Positions 1 through 12,125 are shown, counted from the first letter of the stretch. The stretch: DNA of 64,000 nucleotides from Gelatoporia subvermispora B (GCA_000320605.2 KB445803.1:702714-766713); one strand, 5' to 3'. Translations and numbers: made by a program. Notes: generated by a model from the letters alone, not told the origin.

Positions 1-1481
1 CGTCCGCAGTTGAATCCGACAATTATAGAGTACACCGTGCACTATGTCGACTACACTACGGCTCGCTTGCGCTGCGATGATACATCCCATGCTACTCTCC
101 TATACATCACTGCTGCGAGGCTTTTGACTAATGACCTGACCCTGTATCATTCAGTTCTCTATGTTCCTTTCCCTGGAGACGACTGTGATGCACATAATAC
201 GCAGTGCCGATCGGCTACTAGCCTCGAGTAACCATAGTCTCGAAGGGCGTATGGATTCAAGAGCGTCTCGCGGAGCAGGTCTGGGAATCGGACCTCATCG
301 TCGGATCGGACTGTCCAACCAAGTCCAGTCCTGCGTTCAGTCAAGACTTTTCGAAGGGCCGCCCCACATCCCCCAGGACCCCGGGAATTCAGCACTATAA
401 CTCTGGCATTCCTTGCTAGCTTCCTCGCAAGACGCTCCCTCACGTAGCTCGAATTGCGCGATAGGTTTCTCAAAACTAGGGTACCTCCTCGCCCGGCGCA
501 CCCTGAGTTCGAGACAATCGATCGCTACATCCGTTGGGTCGACCTCCCGGACCTCACATATGATCGTGTGCAACAACGCCTTTGCGCTGTGGCCACGCCA
601 GCTGACCTGCTCCGCGCCTTTCGAAGAGCCATTGGCGCTTGAAGACGAGCTGAGCAGATTCAGTGCTTCAAAATCCGCACAAGGATACGTCCCAGCCTAT
701 CAGAGTTGAGTCATTTGGCACCGAGAGACTTTCTTTGTACCTGAAGGAAGACCCGTTAATGCACCACTTCCCTCCCCCAGACTTTCTGGCCTCCTTGAGG
801 CCTCCCGCGATAGTAGCGCGACTGGATGGCGCTTACGCCGGTCCTACTTGGATCGATTCGCCGGATTCTCAAGAGTCAGTAGATGCATTCGTCGACAGTC
901 GAAGGCATTCTCATGATAGAGCAATTTGTAGTGGGCAATGTATATTTCTGGCATGACATTCGGGCTGACCGGAGGTGAGCAGTTGCAGAAGCATCGTTAT
1001 CTGATGAGTTAAGCCGCGTCTGTTCGCTGACCACCCCTGATTGACAGGATGAGACGCTTTGGAAGAAAGTCGTATTCAGTCCTGGGGAAGCTGTTTGAGA
1101 TAGTGACGAGGCGATGCGATGCGAAGCTGACTCGTGAGAGCGGACTAAACTCAGGCCGTCTCATCTCGCCCGTCAAGCCCGTCTGTCTTGAGAACGTTTG
1201 GAGAGGCTCATCTCAGTGCCGGTGTATGATAGCGAAGGGGGGCGCTCTGTGCGTCTCCGGACCCAAGATAAACCTTCCTTCATGAACCAGACTAGATCCA
1301 CAGACAGCATGGATCCCAAAGTGACGCAAGTCACGGATCCAGACGAGCAAAACCTCTCCAGAGCTTGCAAGTTGCGCGATGGCAGTGGTTCTCGGACTGC
1401 TCATGCTCTGTGGACGTACAACATATGTCGATCTTCTCTAGATTCCTACACTTGACGCCCTCTACCCTGAGGGTCTCAGGC
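1..1481. other. Left edge without a supported gene
   Basis: No frame gives a recognisable protein here. Short open stretches exist on both strands, for example on the plus strand around 454-642 and 663-956, but they end quickly, do not join through convincing splice sites, and match no family I know. The stretch also holds the 3' flank of the tryptophanyl-tRNA synthetase gene, which runs leftwards and stops at 1482. A decayed gene or an unknown lineage-specific gene cannot be excluded. Confidence 0.4.
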
Positions 1482-3271
1482 CTACGCAGCGGGAGCCGCT
1501 GGGGCTTTGCACTTGCCAAGGGTCGGCTCTATCTTTCTGCTGCCATCCATGAACGCAGCAATGACTTCGTCCGACACCTTCGCGTGGCGCTAAGTGCGAC
1601 AAAAGATACGTCAAGAGACTGCGCATGCACAGACAAAATCATGAGACTTACGTCCTGGAACCCCTTGACGAACTCCTGCAGGACTGCAATGCACTTCGCC
1701 TTAAGCTGGCCGGTGAGGAGACGACCCGCACGGTATTCCTGAGTACCAAAGTTCCATGAGCACCCATACATCTGCGCAAACGCAGATCACGCACCTCGCC
1801 CAATTGCAACCACTCCTCGTCATTATCCATGAAGAACCCAAGGTACTGGTAGGAAACATCGACATCCGGGTTTCCTCCCAGCCTCCTGTGCTCCTCCTCC
1901 GTCTCCTGCCCACCCGAGAAGCCGTGCCTGTTGATCTTGTTCTTGATCTGCCCGGGCGTGTCGCTCATGTAGATGGTCGAGTTCGGGTCGCTCGCACTCA
2001 TCTTGGTCTGCGGGCCCTGGAGCGCGGGGAAGAACTTGGCGTGGATGAGCGTCGGCTTGGGGTACTTGAGCTTCTGCGCGACGTCGCGCGTGAGGCGGAA
2101 GTACGGGTCCTGGTCGATCGCGCAGGGGATCAGGCACGGGATGTTCGAGACCGTGCCGAAGATCTGCGGGAAGGAGTTGGAGAAGGAGGGCGCGGCCTGG
2201 ATCGAGGCGAAGTGAATTTTGCCGATGTTGTCGCTGGTGCGACGCAACTCGTGTCAGGCGTAAATGCAATCGGAAAATACCGCACGGACTTACGAGTCGT
2301 TGAACCCGAACGTAGCCTTCGCTTGGTTGATGGTAATCTGACGAGAAATCTTGGAAACGTTGCGATAGAACGCGCCGCCAACGAAGTCATAGTCGCTGAA
2401 AATGAATGTCTTGTTCATGTCGAAGCCGACAGAGATAATGTCCCGTGCGTTGCGCTTGGAGAACTCGTATGTCTGCTCGACCTTCAGCTCGTGCTTGAAT
2501 AGAAACTTCTCATCGTCTGATCCCGGCAGTCAGCTTCGCATGCCACCATAAGATGAGGATTGGTACGCACCGGTAAGCTGGATAACTAGTGGCACATCGA
2601 AAACATCCTGCAACCATCTACACCACATTGAGACTGAGCACTGTGCGAAAAGGCGGCAAACTCACTTCGTGAATACAAAAGGCACCATATGCCCCAGATG
2701 CATGCTGTTACTACTCGGCCCTCGCCCAGTGTACAGGAAGAACGGCTTCCCCTGCTCATACCGATCCAAGATCTTGTCGAAGTCCCTGTCGCTCTCTCAG
2801 CTCGCACACCCTCATGCACAAGCACGACCATACCACTCACCGGTGAGAAAAGAACAGCCCTCTCCTCAGGAACACATGTGGGCGATGGCCCGTGAGCCGC
2901 TCGAACCGCTCCAGCATCGCCGCATCGATGCGGCGCGTGCCGAACTGGTCGACGAGCTTGTCGTAGTCGATCGCGAGCTGCTTGCCGTCGCTCGACACGG
3001 AGCCCTGCACGTCCCACGGCGTCACGACCTGGTCGTGTGAGTCTGCCGCGAGGGCGGGCTTGATTGCGGGCGCAGAGTCGGAGGCGGAGGAGGGCCCGGG
3101 CTGCGCAGGTGCGGGCGTGGACTCGGCGGGCGCATTTGTGGCGGCTCTGAAGCGTTTTTAGCGTCGAGCCACAGCGGGTGGGTGACATGGGACGTACTCG
3201 GCGATCTTTACGCTCGAGAGAGAGTCGGTGACTGAGTCAACCGCCGCAGGTGCTGAGGACTCGGAGGACAT
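1482..3271 (-). CDS. WRS1: Tryptophanyl-tRNA synthetase, cytosolic
   Basis: Charges tRNA-Trp with tryptophan in the cytosol for translation. The spliced protein is about 480 residues. It starts [14 protein letters not shown], then has an Ala/Pro-rich linker and the class I catalytic core. The HIGH-type motif reads MHLGHM within [18 protein letters not shown] (near 2690-2740). The KMSKS-type loop reads KMSAS, followed by [20 protein letters not shown] (near 1950-2010). Both are typical of the eukaryotic TrpRS branch, not the mitochondrial or bacterial one. The last exon, after an intron ending at about 1590, reads [19 protein letters not shown] and stops at 1482-1484. About seven short introns split the gene. 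I chose the ATG at 3269-3271 because the first intron (GTACGT donor) follows 26 codons later and the frame resumes cleanly. TBP lies upstream on the same strand, 627 bp away. Confidence 0.93.
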
Positions 3272-3898
3272 CTTGGCTGCAAACGGCAAGCGAAGCGCGG
3301 AGGTGAGAACGAGTGAAAATCAGCTCTCGTGGGTCAAGAGTCTTCGCAGCTTCAGACGCACGTAAAAAAGCAAGAGTAAGAGGTATTTGATGTCTGCCAG
3401 CTGGCAGCAGAGCCTTATGACCAGGGAATAACGGCGGAAGAATTTAGATTTTCGAGTCACGACAGTACTGCACTCAAAGATACCACGCTGTCTTACAGAC
3501 GCTCAAGTCCATCCTCGACTCAATTCGGGTCTAGTAGCAGGTACTTAGTAGCACATTTATTCACTCAAACACAAGCATCTCAAGCGAGCAGATCGGCGAG
3601 CAACGTCCTGCGGTGCGATGACGAATGTATAAAACTACATGCTACAATGACAATAAGAACAAATGTGCTAACGACTATGGTTTTCTACAATATGGGAATA
3701 GGGGACCAATCTTCTCGAATGTCCATAATTTTGGCCGACTCTAGCAGCAACCCCGCCGAGAACCCAATACTCCCCGCATCTCACGCCCACCCCACGCAAA
3801 GGATGGATCGAATCGTCGACATCGACCACCGCGGCAACGACGAGAGGAAGTGTCGACGATGTGGACGGAGATGGGGGATATGACACGCGCGAGCCGGA
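3272..3898. other. Intergenic, TBP 3' side to WRS1 promoter
   Basis: This 627-bp gap lies between two genes on the minus strand. It must contain the TBP terminator and the WRS1 promoter. I see no TATA box close to the WRS1 start and no coding frame with recognisable content. Confidence 0.5.
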
Positions 3899-5074
3899 TT
3901 ACGGTTTCCGGAACTCGCACAACACGGTGTATATCGTGTTGAATGCGGTGTAGATCTCTTCCCTGACCTGGGTAGGTCGGAGAATAGCTCGGTCAGTAAC
4001 GTATTCAATGCGGAGGATTCCGTCTCAGCCGGCGTACCGGCTGGGAGGCGATGCCTCCCGATAAGAGAAACCAGGTTTTACCTTTGCACCGGTAAGCACA
4101 ATCTTGCCAGACACGAAGATCAGTAGCACGACCTTCGGCTTGATCATGCGATAAATGAGACCAGGGAATAGCTACAGGGAAAGATCAGAACATGATCAAA
4201 ACGATAACGTTACCATGGTACTTACCTCTGGCTCATAACTGCTGAACTGTCCGTGGCTGTATGCGAGTCCCTCCAACCGAATGGGGAACTTCACGTCGCA
4301 ACTGCCCACGATGTTCTGGATCTTGAACTCGGAGAACTTCGCATCAAATCCGAGCTTCTGCACGATACGCGCATACTTGCGCGACGCAAGGCGCGAGTCG
4401 TCCTCGGACTTGGCGCCAGTAACAACCATCTTGCCCGAGGCGAAGATGAGCGCGGTCGTCTTCGGGTCACGAATACGCATGATGACCGCCGCGAAACGCT
4501 GGAGGGCGCAGACACGGAAGTCCGGCCACTACTCAAATGAAGTATCAGAAATACAAACCTTAGGGTTGTACTCTGCGTTGCGTGCGTGCAGCGCAATCGT
4601 CTTGAGGTCCAACCGGCAGTCGAGGTTGACCGTCGCCACGATATTTTGGAGCGTCGGGACGATGCCCTCGACGGCGGTGATGTGCTGCTGCTCGAGCGTC
4701 AGCGGCACGGGGGTCGCAGGGATCGCAGGCGGAATCGGAGTCGAGGGGCCAGCGACGGCTTGGGTGCTGACCGCCGCTGGCTGTGACTGCGATTGCTGCT
4801 GCTGCTGCGACTGGGCAGGCTGCTGTGTCTGTTGCGTCGAGTACGCAGCTGTCGGCGCAGGAACAGGTGTGGGGCCCGGTAGCGCAAGATTAGAGGGACC
4901 AGGGAGACTCGGCGGAGGGTATGAGCCATAGGGAAGTGCTAGCCCGTTTGCCTGCTGAGGCTGTTGTGGCTGAGCATATGGTTGTGGCTGCGAGTGCTGG
5001 TACTGCTGCTGCTGAGCTTGGACGTGCGCCGGACGGCCAAAAGTAACCTGACGAGCGGGGAGAGCAAAAGACAT
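3899..5074 (-). CDS. SPT15: TATA-box-binding protein (TBP)
   Basis: General transcription factor that binds the TATA element and nucleates preinitiation complexes for all three nuclear RNA polymerases. The protein is about 315 residues. The N-terminal ~130 are a Gln/Pro/Ala-rich tail with runs such as [14 protein letters not shown]. The conserved saddle follows, starting at about [20 protein letters not shown]. The two symmetric repeats are visible: [21 protein letters not shown] in the first, and [30 protein letters not shown] in the second. The end is [22 protein letters not shown], as in other TBPs. Three introns are clear: after NAEYNPK (4560), after SSYEPE (4226) and before VREEI. The saddle shows no missing residues. 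The unusual part is the long Q-rich N-terminus, which varies freely between species. Its antagonist Mot1 is encoded in this same window at 35.8-42.5 kb. Confidence 0.97.
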
Positions 5075-5223
5075 CGTGAAGGGTCGTAAAGAGATGTAGT
5101 GTTGGGTCGCAGACGGAGTGCTTGAAAATCAGGAGAAAATGAATGAGAAAATTCAGACCGTGGGAATGAACTTCTCTGTTAGCGCGGGGGGAGAGAGGGG
5201 GAAACCGGACGTGAGGTCGCATC

Positions 5224-5231
5224 CTTATATA
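5224..5231 (-). promoter_or_regulatory. TATA-like box upstream of the TBP gene
   Basis: On the minus strand the bases read TATATAAG, about 150 bp upstream of the TBP start codon at 5074. The position fits a core promoter with a leader of roughly 100-120 nt. If real, TBP would bind its own promoter. The assignment rests only on motif and position. Confidence 0.4.
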
Positions 5232-5469
5232 TGGCCTGGTTTTAAGCTCCGCCCGAATAGACGCGTGGCTTTATCAGCAGCCTCTGATCGAGCCGTCATT
5301 TCTTGTTCTTCTTTCTCTGATGCTGTCTACTTCTATCCTCCTCATCTCATTTCTGTCTGTTCGTGCATCGCTCTGTCTGGCGTATGGATTGCTTGGATGC
5401 ACCCACAATCAACTCTGAGGATGTTGTGTCCTCCCTGGTTTACAACTCGATGAACTGTTTGACTTGCTA

Positions 5470-5727
5470 TTATGTCTCAACCAACGTTCCTTCCGCGAAT
5501 AGCCCCACAAGCGCTCGTACCTGTTCGAATCTTCGTTGAACATCCCCGAAAGATTTCAGCATACCACCCGTCGTCAACGCCTTCTGCAACGCTCTCGTCG
5601 TCTCCTGCATCTCGCTACTGCCAGCAACGCCCTGTGGATGTGCTCGAGACTTCTCGCCACTCTTTCGTGTGTCCCTTTCAAACCGTGGGAGCCTAGGGTC
5701 GTGTTCAGCCAATAGGACGCGGCGCAT
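5470..5727 (-). CDS. Possible small protein, unrecognised
   Basis: An ATG at 5727 opens an 85-codon frame ending at 5470. Its last 50 residues look like a charged amphipathic helix (SEMQETTRALQKAL, then SFGDVQRRFEQVRALVGLFAEG), as in small coiled-coil subunits. The frame can be extended a little upstream but meets a stop at about 5785. Nearby frames on the same strand (5783-5968) could be earlier exons, yet I found no splice pair that joins them convincingly. I do not recognise the family. It lies between TBP and the next minus-strand gene, which ends at 6183. It may be a real small gene with an unseen first exon, or a chance frame. Confidence 0.25.
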   Translation of the reverse strand: MRRVLLAEHDPRLPRFERDTRKSGEKSRAHPQGVAGSSEMQETTRALQKALTTGGMLKSFGDVQRRFEQVRALVGLFAEGTLVET

Positions 5728-6182
5728 GCCAAGCTGCCGTCCGGCGCCGCGCCCAAGTGACTCAGGCCTAATATCTCAGCGCTCACGCGGAGACAAAGAA
5801 GCCACGTATTGTCGCTCGAAAATTGCTCGTTGCCCTCTCAACCATGTGCATCCTGTCCAACTGCCGGCCTAAGCGTGTCTTCACTCGTCTCAGAATGCTC
5901 CTTGGGTGCCACTGCGCGCTGGAATGAAGTGAAAAGGCCTGGAGAGGATCGCGAGGATCGCTCCGCACTGCGGTTTTATCTTATCGCTGGCACGCCGGCG
6001 CGTTCGTGTGCTGACGCGTCAACGCGTCGCGGCGTGACGTGTCCTGTGGGTAATCGCATTACGGCTCCTGTTACAAAACGCGCGATCGTATCGTACAGAA
6101 GCTCTATCTTACAGGGATATCGTGTGTATTAGATACATCCATAATGTTAGTCCAGTCCGCCATCGGCCCAATCGCACGAGCT

Positions 6183-8061
6183 TCATTCGAACTCGTACTG
6201 TTCGCGCGCGTCCTCAGCGACGGACACGTGCCGTAGCAGCGGGTCCAGTGACCCAAGCTCGTCCTTGATACCCGCGCGCGCGCAATCGTCCAGCTCTTTG
6301 AGCAGCGTCGCGATCAATTTCTATTCTTATTCATTAGCTTGTTCAGTATCACGCAACCACACAGACATACCTTGAGCTTCTGGTCGATCTGCCTGACCAT
6401 GTCCCCCAGTGCCACATTCCAGCTCGGTGGCGGGCTGCCCAGCGCACCTGTAAACGCGCCACCGTTCGCGTTCGCGATGCCCCAGAGCGAACCCTCGCCC
6501 TCATGTGTGGGTGTGTCCATGCCGGAGAAGAGGTACGACACGCCCGGATGTGGCGAGAGCAATCCGAGCGGGCCCGTCATATGGTTCCCCGCGGCGGGGA
6601 ACCCAGACGGGCCGAGTATCCGCGAGATTTTGTTGTACACCTCTGAAAGCACGTCGAGCAGGGAGAGGAGGGTCTGGTGGTAGTCGAGCGCGAAGGGCTG
6701 AATACGGCCAGGTTAAGATAGATCCGCCGAGACGAGGGGAGGAGGGAACGCACGACGTGTGGCATTGACATGTATGGTGTGTCGGAGGCGTCGGAGTACG
6801 ACAGTGCGTAGTCGGTGGCGCCAGCCTGCTTCTTGGGTATCTGTTTTTTGAAGATTCGCTGCGAGGTCCGAATGTCAGCATGCTACTGCGGTGGACATGG
6901 AGAGATTGGAATTGGAAATGAGCAGCTTTGCCGTCAGTTATGCAGGTTGACGATACCATGTGACGTAGCGCAGACATGATGCCCCTGCAGTTGACATACT
7001 ATTCTGAGCCGGTTCTCCTGCACAAGCGATAGGTCGAGTCGAGGCTGCAGCGCATGTGCCCTATGCTCCCTAGTGCGCAATGTGACCTGTGAGGCATGGG
7101 TCGGATCCGCTACTGTCCTCCGGCATAGATCCCACCGAGGTGCACCTTCAACACGACCTCGGATCATATAACAGCGTACTAACAGCGCACTGAGCTGAGC
7201 TGCCAGAAACGCTCGGCATTCCAGTAGGATCCGCCGCTAGCGTAGCACGAGTGTAGGGTGCAGACCCGGATACCAGCGAGAGGGATGCGTTCCGATAAAG
7301 TCTGCCGCGATATTGCTGTGCGCGTTAAGAAACTCCAGGACTCACCATCCGCGACTTTTCCCCGTCCTCCTTAAACATCTCGTATTCGTTCAGCGCATTT
7401 GACAGCCCCCGTAAGAGGTCTTGCGGTTCCTTCACATCGAACAGATGTGCCAGCGCCATACCCAGCATGGCGAATTTATATGTCCTAGTAGACCGCACAC
7501 ACTCAGAGCACCGCTCACACAGAGCGCAAGCGTACCCGCGAGACATACCTGTTCTTCATCGCGCTATTCGGGAACGCGCGGTCGAGCTCCGCGCGTGTAA
7601 CCATGATGGTGTGGAACCAGTGGCTCCTCCTGTGCGTGCACAACCCATGGGCACCGGTGCGCAAAGCAAGGCAAGGTAAATGGAGAGCGCGCGCACCCTT
7701 CGTGTACGTTGCGCATATACGTCAACGTGATGATCCTCTTGCGCACGAGCTCGCGGAGTATCTCGACCGAGGTACCCTGCACGGCCGCGCCGTTGGGCAC
7801 GGCGGGGGGCGCGGCATCGCTCTGGAGGGACTGGACGTCCCACTCGCGGGGCATGCTGGTGTGGGTCGGGGTGGATGCGGCGGAGGTGGTGGTCGCCGGC
7901 TGAGGCTGCGGGGCGCCCGCGGGAGGCGGCGCAGGGGCCTTGAAAGAGGAAAGCAGGTTCTGGGCAGAGGACTTGCGGCGCATCATGCTGGGCCGCTGGG
8001 GGGCGTCCGCAGCGGCGATGGACGGCGGTGCCATAGACATGACAGGGCTGGATGCTGCCAT
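6183..8061 (-). CDS. Conserved-looking protein of unknown function
   Basis: I do not recognise the family, but the coding structure is strong. The spliced protein is roughly 370-390 residues. The first ~100 are low-complexity (Ala/Pro/Ser/Thr) and start MAASSPVMSMAPPS. A well-ordered region follows: SVEILRELVRKRIITLTYMR, NVHEGRSHWFHTIMVTRAEL, then TYKFAMLGMALAHLFDVKEP. After another intron come KKQAGATDYALSYSDASD and FALDYHQTLLSLLDVLSEVY. A Gly/Pro-rich loop then leads to a helical C-terminus ending DAREQYEFE. Splice borders (for example after NVHEG and after SAMKNR) keep the frame. The helical, basic N-terminal core suggests a soluble cytoplasmic protein, but no catalytic motif is visible. 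It is transcribed divergently from NTF2, with only 324 bp between the start codons, so the two may share a promoter region. Confidence 0.72.
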
Positions 8062-8385
8062 TTTATTCCAGCGTGCACAAGTCCCTCTGTTCGTCCAATG
8101 CTCGCCTGCGAACAACAATCGTTTATGCGTGATCGACCACACCGTCTCCACACGCCCTGCTCTTCGTGGCGTTTCATCGGGCTTATCCCCACTACCACCA
8201 TTTGTATGCTATCTGCAGAGATAACATAGAACAATAACCCTCCTTTCTAAGCTATCTAGCCATCGCTAGCCGCTCGGCTACGCGACGCGGTGCACAGATT
8301 TGCCCCAGATATCCTCGAGCCCTTGCCACTCCATCTTCATCGCGTCCATCTCCTCTTCCTCCCCTAGCCCATCCCGCCGCACACC
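8062..8385. other. Divergent promoter region
   Basis: This 324-bp gap separates the start codons of the unknown minus-strand gene and plus-strand NTF2. It must carry both promoters. No TATA box is evident. A pyrimidine-rich tract (8290-8375) precedes the NTF2 start, which is common in fungal housekeeping promoters. Confidence 0.5.
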
Positions 8386-8994
8386 ATGGCCGACATCAAC
8401 GCCGTCGCAACGCAATTCACCGACTTCTACTACACCAGCTTCGACCGCGACCGGTCGTCGCTCGAGCCTCTCTACGTGCGTAGCCCCCTAGATCTTCGCG
8501 ATCCAGCGCACGCGTGCTGACCCGCCCGCCCGCGCACAGCGTCCCGAGAGCATGCTCACCTTCGAGGGCACGCAGCTCCTCGGCACCGCCAACATCCTCG
8601 AGAAGCTCAAGGTGCGCCCCGCTCCACCGCGCCCCCGCAGGAGCTGACCCGCCGTGCATATGCAGTCCCTCCCCTTCCAGAACGTGCAGCACAAGGTCAC
8701 GACGCTCGACGCGCAGCCGTCCACGAACCCCGGTGCGATCATTGTCAGCGTCACCGGGCTCCTGTTGGTGCGTGTCCCCGCACGCAGCATACTGCTCCTT
8801 TGTTCACAGCTGGCGCCGGAGCACAGGTCGATGGCGGCGAGAACCCGCTGCAGTTCAGCCAAGTCTTCCAGCTCGTCCCCTCTGATGGAACATATTTTGT
8901 GTGCGTTTCCATGTTTGCCTGCGCACGATGCAAAGTTTTGATCATTGGGACCTCTAGTTTCAACGATATCTTCCGTTTGAACTACGGAGCGTGA
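8386..8994 (+). CDS. NTF2: Nuclear transport factor 2 (Ran-GDP importer)
   Basis: Carries Ran-GDP from cytoplasm to nucleus through FG-repeat nucleoporins, sustaining the Ran gradient. Five exons can be placed: 8386-8475, 8540-8611, 8666-8767, 8827-8900 and 8958-8994. They join to a 124-residue protein, which is the normal NTF2 size. It starts MADINAVATQFTDFYYTSFD and continues ESMLTFEGTQLLGTANILEKL. Next come LPFQNVQHKVTTLDAQPS, IIVSVTGLLLVDGGENPLQF and SQVFQLVPSDGTYFV, ending FNDIFRLNYGA. The cone-fold core and the acidic DGGENP turn that contacts Ran are present. The fourth intron shows that the GTC-GAT exon border at 8827 is the right acceptor, because it restores TGLLLVDGGE. Nothing is missing or broken. 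Confidence 0.96.
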
Positions 8995-9364
8995 TCTGAT
9001 CAAGAGCTCGATGGATATCTGGAAGTGGTAGACGCGCTCATTTGCAGTTCAGAAGACAAGTTGTACCTCACTATTGTTGTCATCATAATGTGATCTCCTC
9101 GTGCGAGCAGGCTATCTTCCCCAGCTGACCGTACTCTATTCTACATCGCGTCCTGATTACGACGGATCGCCCACCAGTCCCCGCAGGACAGGGACTGCAC
9201 CACCCAGACGAAGATGAGCAGGACTATCAACGCACAGATGACTTGCATCTAATTGTGTAAAAAAACCAGGATCCATGTATACAGTGGGTATGGTAGTAAG
9301 CTACGCATATGTAACATAATGTTCCAAGGGGAGAAAGCATCCAGACCGCACGCCAACACGAGCT
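8995..9364. other. Convergent intergenic region
   Basis: NTF2 (plus) and VPS1 (minus) end towards each other here, so the 370 bp hold two terminators. No coding frame or repeat is visible. Confidence 0.5.
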
Positions 9365-12125
9365 CTACACTCCCGCGATGATCCTGCGAACAAAATATCG
9401 TCGTTAATAAATATCGGAGCATCACAGTAGGCAGAATGACGTACTCCTCCGCCTTGTTGAGGGCCTGGACCATCGAGACGACCTCCTTCCTGCGGCTGAC
9501 AACGTACTCGGACTCCTTGAGCAGCTCGTCGAGCACATCGGGCTTGTAGAGCTGCTCCAGGAGCTCGCGCTGCAGGTTGTCCTTGGAGTGCGTCACGAGC
9601 GTCAGCGAGACCGCCTTCGGGATCATATCGATCATCTCGCGCTTGACGATGTTGAAGTACGAGTGAATGAGCAGCTCTGCGGGGCGCGGTCAGTCTGAGC
9701 ACGCGTGTAGTATTTCTGAGGACGAAGGACGCACTGATAACCTCCGTTTCGAGTGTCTCGCGCTCGTTCAGCGCGGCTTGCGGCTTGATGACCTGCGGGG
9801 GCTGCACGATGCAAACGAATCTCGTCAGCCATCGCCCCTGTGGCGTTTACAGGGCTCACCACCTCCATGATCGCCGCACCCTTCTTCTTCGGCGCATTCT
9901 TGGTCGCGGAGAAGAACGAACCGAAGAAGCTCGGCTCATCTTTCTTTGGATCGACGTCAAGGTCCTTGTTGTTGTTGATCTGGCCCGCCGCAAGCTTTCC
10001 GTTCTTCAGGTCAGCGGCGGACGGTGGGGGCTTGCTTGCATTCAGGCGCTCGGTGACGATTGCCATGGCCTGTCGTCATACACTCGTCAGGATCTGCGTT
10101 CGCGAAGGAGAAGTGGGGCGTACTCGGTGTCCGCCGAGGAAGTCGGGATTGGTTGTGTTGACATAGCATGCCTGCATTCTAGAGGGATTCTCAATATTGT
10201 AAAGCAAAAGACCTGAACGCCACACGCACGCGACCATGTCTGTCACAAGCTTCGTTGTGGGACCCATTGCGGTCTTGAAGAAGTTGACTACAACCGCGTT
10301 GAAGCGTTCTCGGAGAGCAGGATACCGCCTGAATGCTTGCTAGAAGGCTGTCAGCTCCGGTTTCGACTGATACTCATGTGGGGAAGACTGACAATCTTTG
10401 CCAGCAATTGTCCCAAGATGCGGATCAGCTCGTCATAAACGAGTTGGGCGCACTTCAAGCCGGGCTCCTCCAGTCGCTTGATCTGCTGCTTCACAATGAC
10501 CTCAAACGCTTGTGTCCCGACGAATAGTGACGGTGTCGAACCCTTAGCGCGCCAGATGTTAGCTCCTGAGACAAACAACGTCAAGTAACCGAGCATCGTC
10601 TTACCGCGGAGTTGTACAGAATAGTACGGATGTCCCCATCCTTCACCTGGTCAAAGGGATCGATGGTCTTGACACCGTTGTTAAACAGCTCGTGGTAGAC
10701 AAAGCTGATACGGGCACCACCGGACAGCTCGTTCAGGGAGAGATCGTTAGTGTTGCCGTCGATTGTCGTCCGGAATTCGGAGCAGAATTCGGTGATGACG
10801 GACAGGACGACGTTCGCAGAGTTTCCGTCGCCCATCGGTCCGCCGAGGCCCGCGAGTTCTATGTTGTATTTCTGTAGCTGCTGCTGGATGCGCGCCTTGA
10901 TGTCTGGCAGCGATGAACGGATGTGCGCCATCAGGATCTGCACCGTGATCAGCGCTGGTGTGTCAGAGGCACAGAAAAGAGGTACATACGACGTTGAGTT
11001 TCCGTGCAAGGAATGGTGTGCCGCAGTACTGTGCCTTGCCCTTGTAGGATGAGTGGTTTTCGAAGAAGTCACGCTCGAAGTCGAGAGCGGCGCTGATGGG
11101 CTTGTTGGAATCGATATCCCGCTGTCCACGGTTCACAACCGGTACATAGCCCAACCGAAGGGGGATGATACGACCAGCAAGAATGTCTACGACGTCTGTC
11201 CCCGCGTCCCTGTAGGCGAAGTAGCATAAGAAGGCATGCAGATCCAAGGGGATGATTTGCAACGTACATAAGATCAACCTTAGTCAAGACACCAATTGTC
11301 CTCTGACCCTCCGGATCCACCTCACGCGCAAGCTTGAGGCCATCCGAGTTCGCCAGGTCCTGGTTGGCAGCGGTGACGGCCAGGATGATACACGCCGGCT
11401 TCGAAATATACTTGAGTACCATGTCCTTGATCTGCTTCTCAATGTCCTTCGGCTGGTCACCAACCGGGACCTTCGTCAGACCGGGCAGATCGACAAGCGT
11501 CAGTGTGAGGACATTGGGCGAGTAGATGCGCAGGTTGATGGGTTGTGGTGAGATACCGGCATTGCGGCCGGTCTTGGCCTCCGTGTCGCGGACGATCTCA
11601 GCACGAATCTTGTTGAAGTCGTAGAACTTCTCTCCGGGAAGATGCAAGAACTCGCCCCACTCGTCCGCGTTGGCGTGTGAGTCGCCCGACTTGTCTAGTG
11701 GCCGGCGGCTCGTGTCAGCAACCGTATGCCGTGGCAGAGAAAGGACACACCAATAGCGCCGTTTGCTTGAGGCAAACCGGGCTTGCGGTTGATAAGTTGC
11801 AGAACCTACGCGTCGCTGTTGAGTCATGGCTGCAGGTAATGCACAGGAATGCTAGTTACAAGTGGTCGCCGCGTCACGATACCAGACCCTCGAGGCAAGA
11901 AGTCTCTCCCTACAATATTCTGATACAAGTGTTTAGAACATCATAAACAGTCCTATGGATGGCATTACGCACCTCCAGCACACTACTCTTGCCGCTACTC
12001 TGACTGCCGACCACGCAGATCTGGGGAAGGTCTATTTGTGCGGCCGACGAACCGACAGCAGTGAAGACATCTTGCAGCTTGTTGACGACCGAAACAATCT
12101 CAGAACCTAGCCCTGCTGACGCCAT
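9365..12125 (-). CDS. VPS1: Dynamin-like GTPase Vps1
   Basis: Large GTPase that assembles into helices on membranes for vacuolar protein sorting, endosome and Golgi traffic and peroxisome fission. The start is [21 protein letters not shown]1 is [12 protein letters not shown]. The Vps1-type segment [17 protein letters not shown] follows, then [11 protein letters not shown]. Switch II reads [14 protein letters not shown] and G4 reads TKVDLM. The middle domain includes [19 protein letters not shown]. After a Lys/Asp-rich insert ([20 protein letters not shown]) the GTPase effector domain is marked by [17 protein letters not shown]. The final exon restores EIIAGV and stops at 9365-9367. The insert and the absence of PH and Pro-rich domains separate it from classical dynamin; the insert sequence favours Vps1 over Dnm1. 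About ten short introns interrupt it. A longer in-frame start exists upstream, but the ATG at 12123-12125 matches family N-termini. Confidence 0.94.

Larger units (their letters stand above)
5075..6182. other. Intergenic around the small 5470-5727 frame
   Basis: Apart from the weak minus-strand frame at 5470-5727 and the TBP TATA-like box, I see nothing identifiable. The segment holds the TBP promoter and the 3' flank of the gene ending at 6183. Confidence 0.4.

Noticed and set aside
1..1481. Possible protein gene in frames at 159-473 (-), 454-642 (+) and 663-956 (+)
   Set aside because: No splice sites join them, both strands are partly open, and nothing resembles a known protein.
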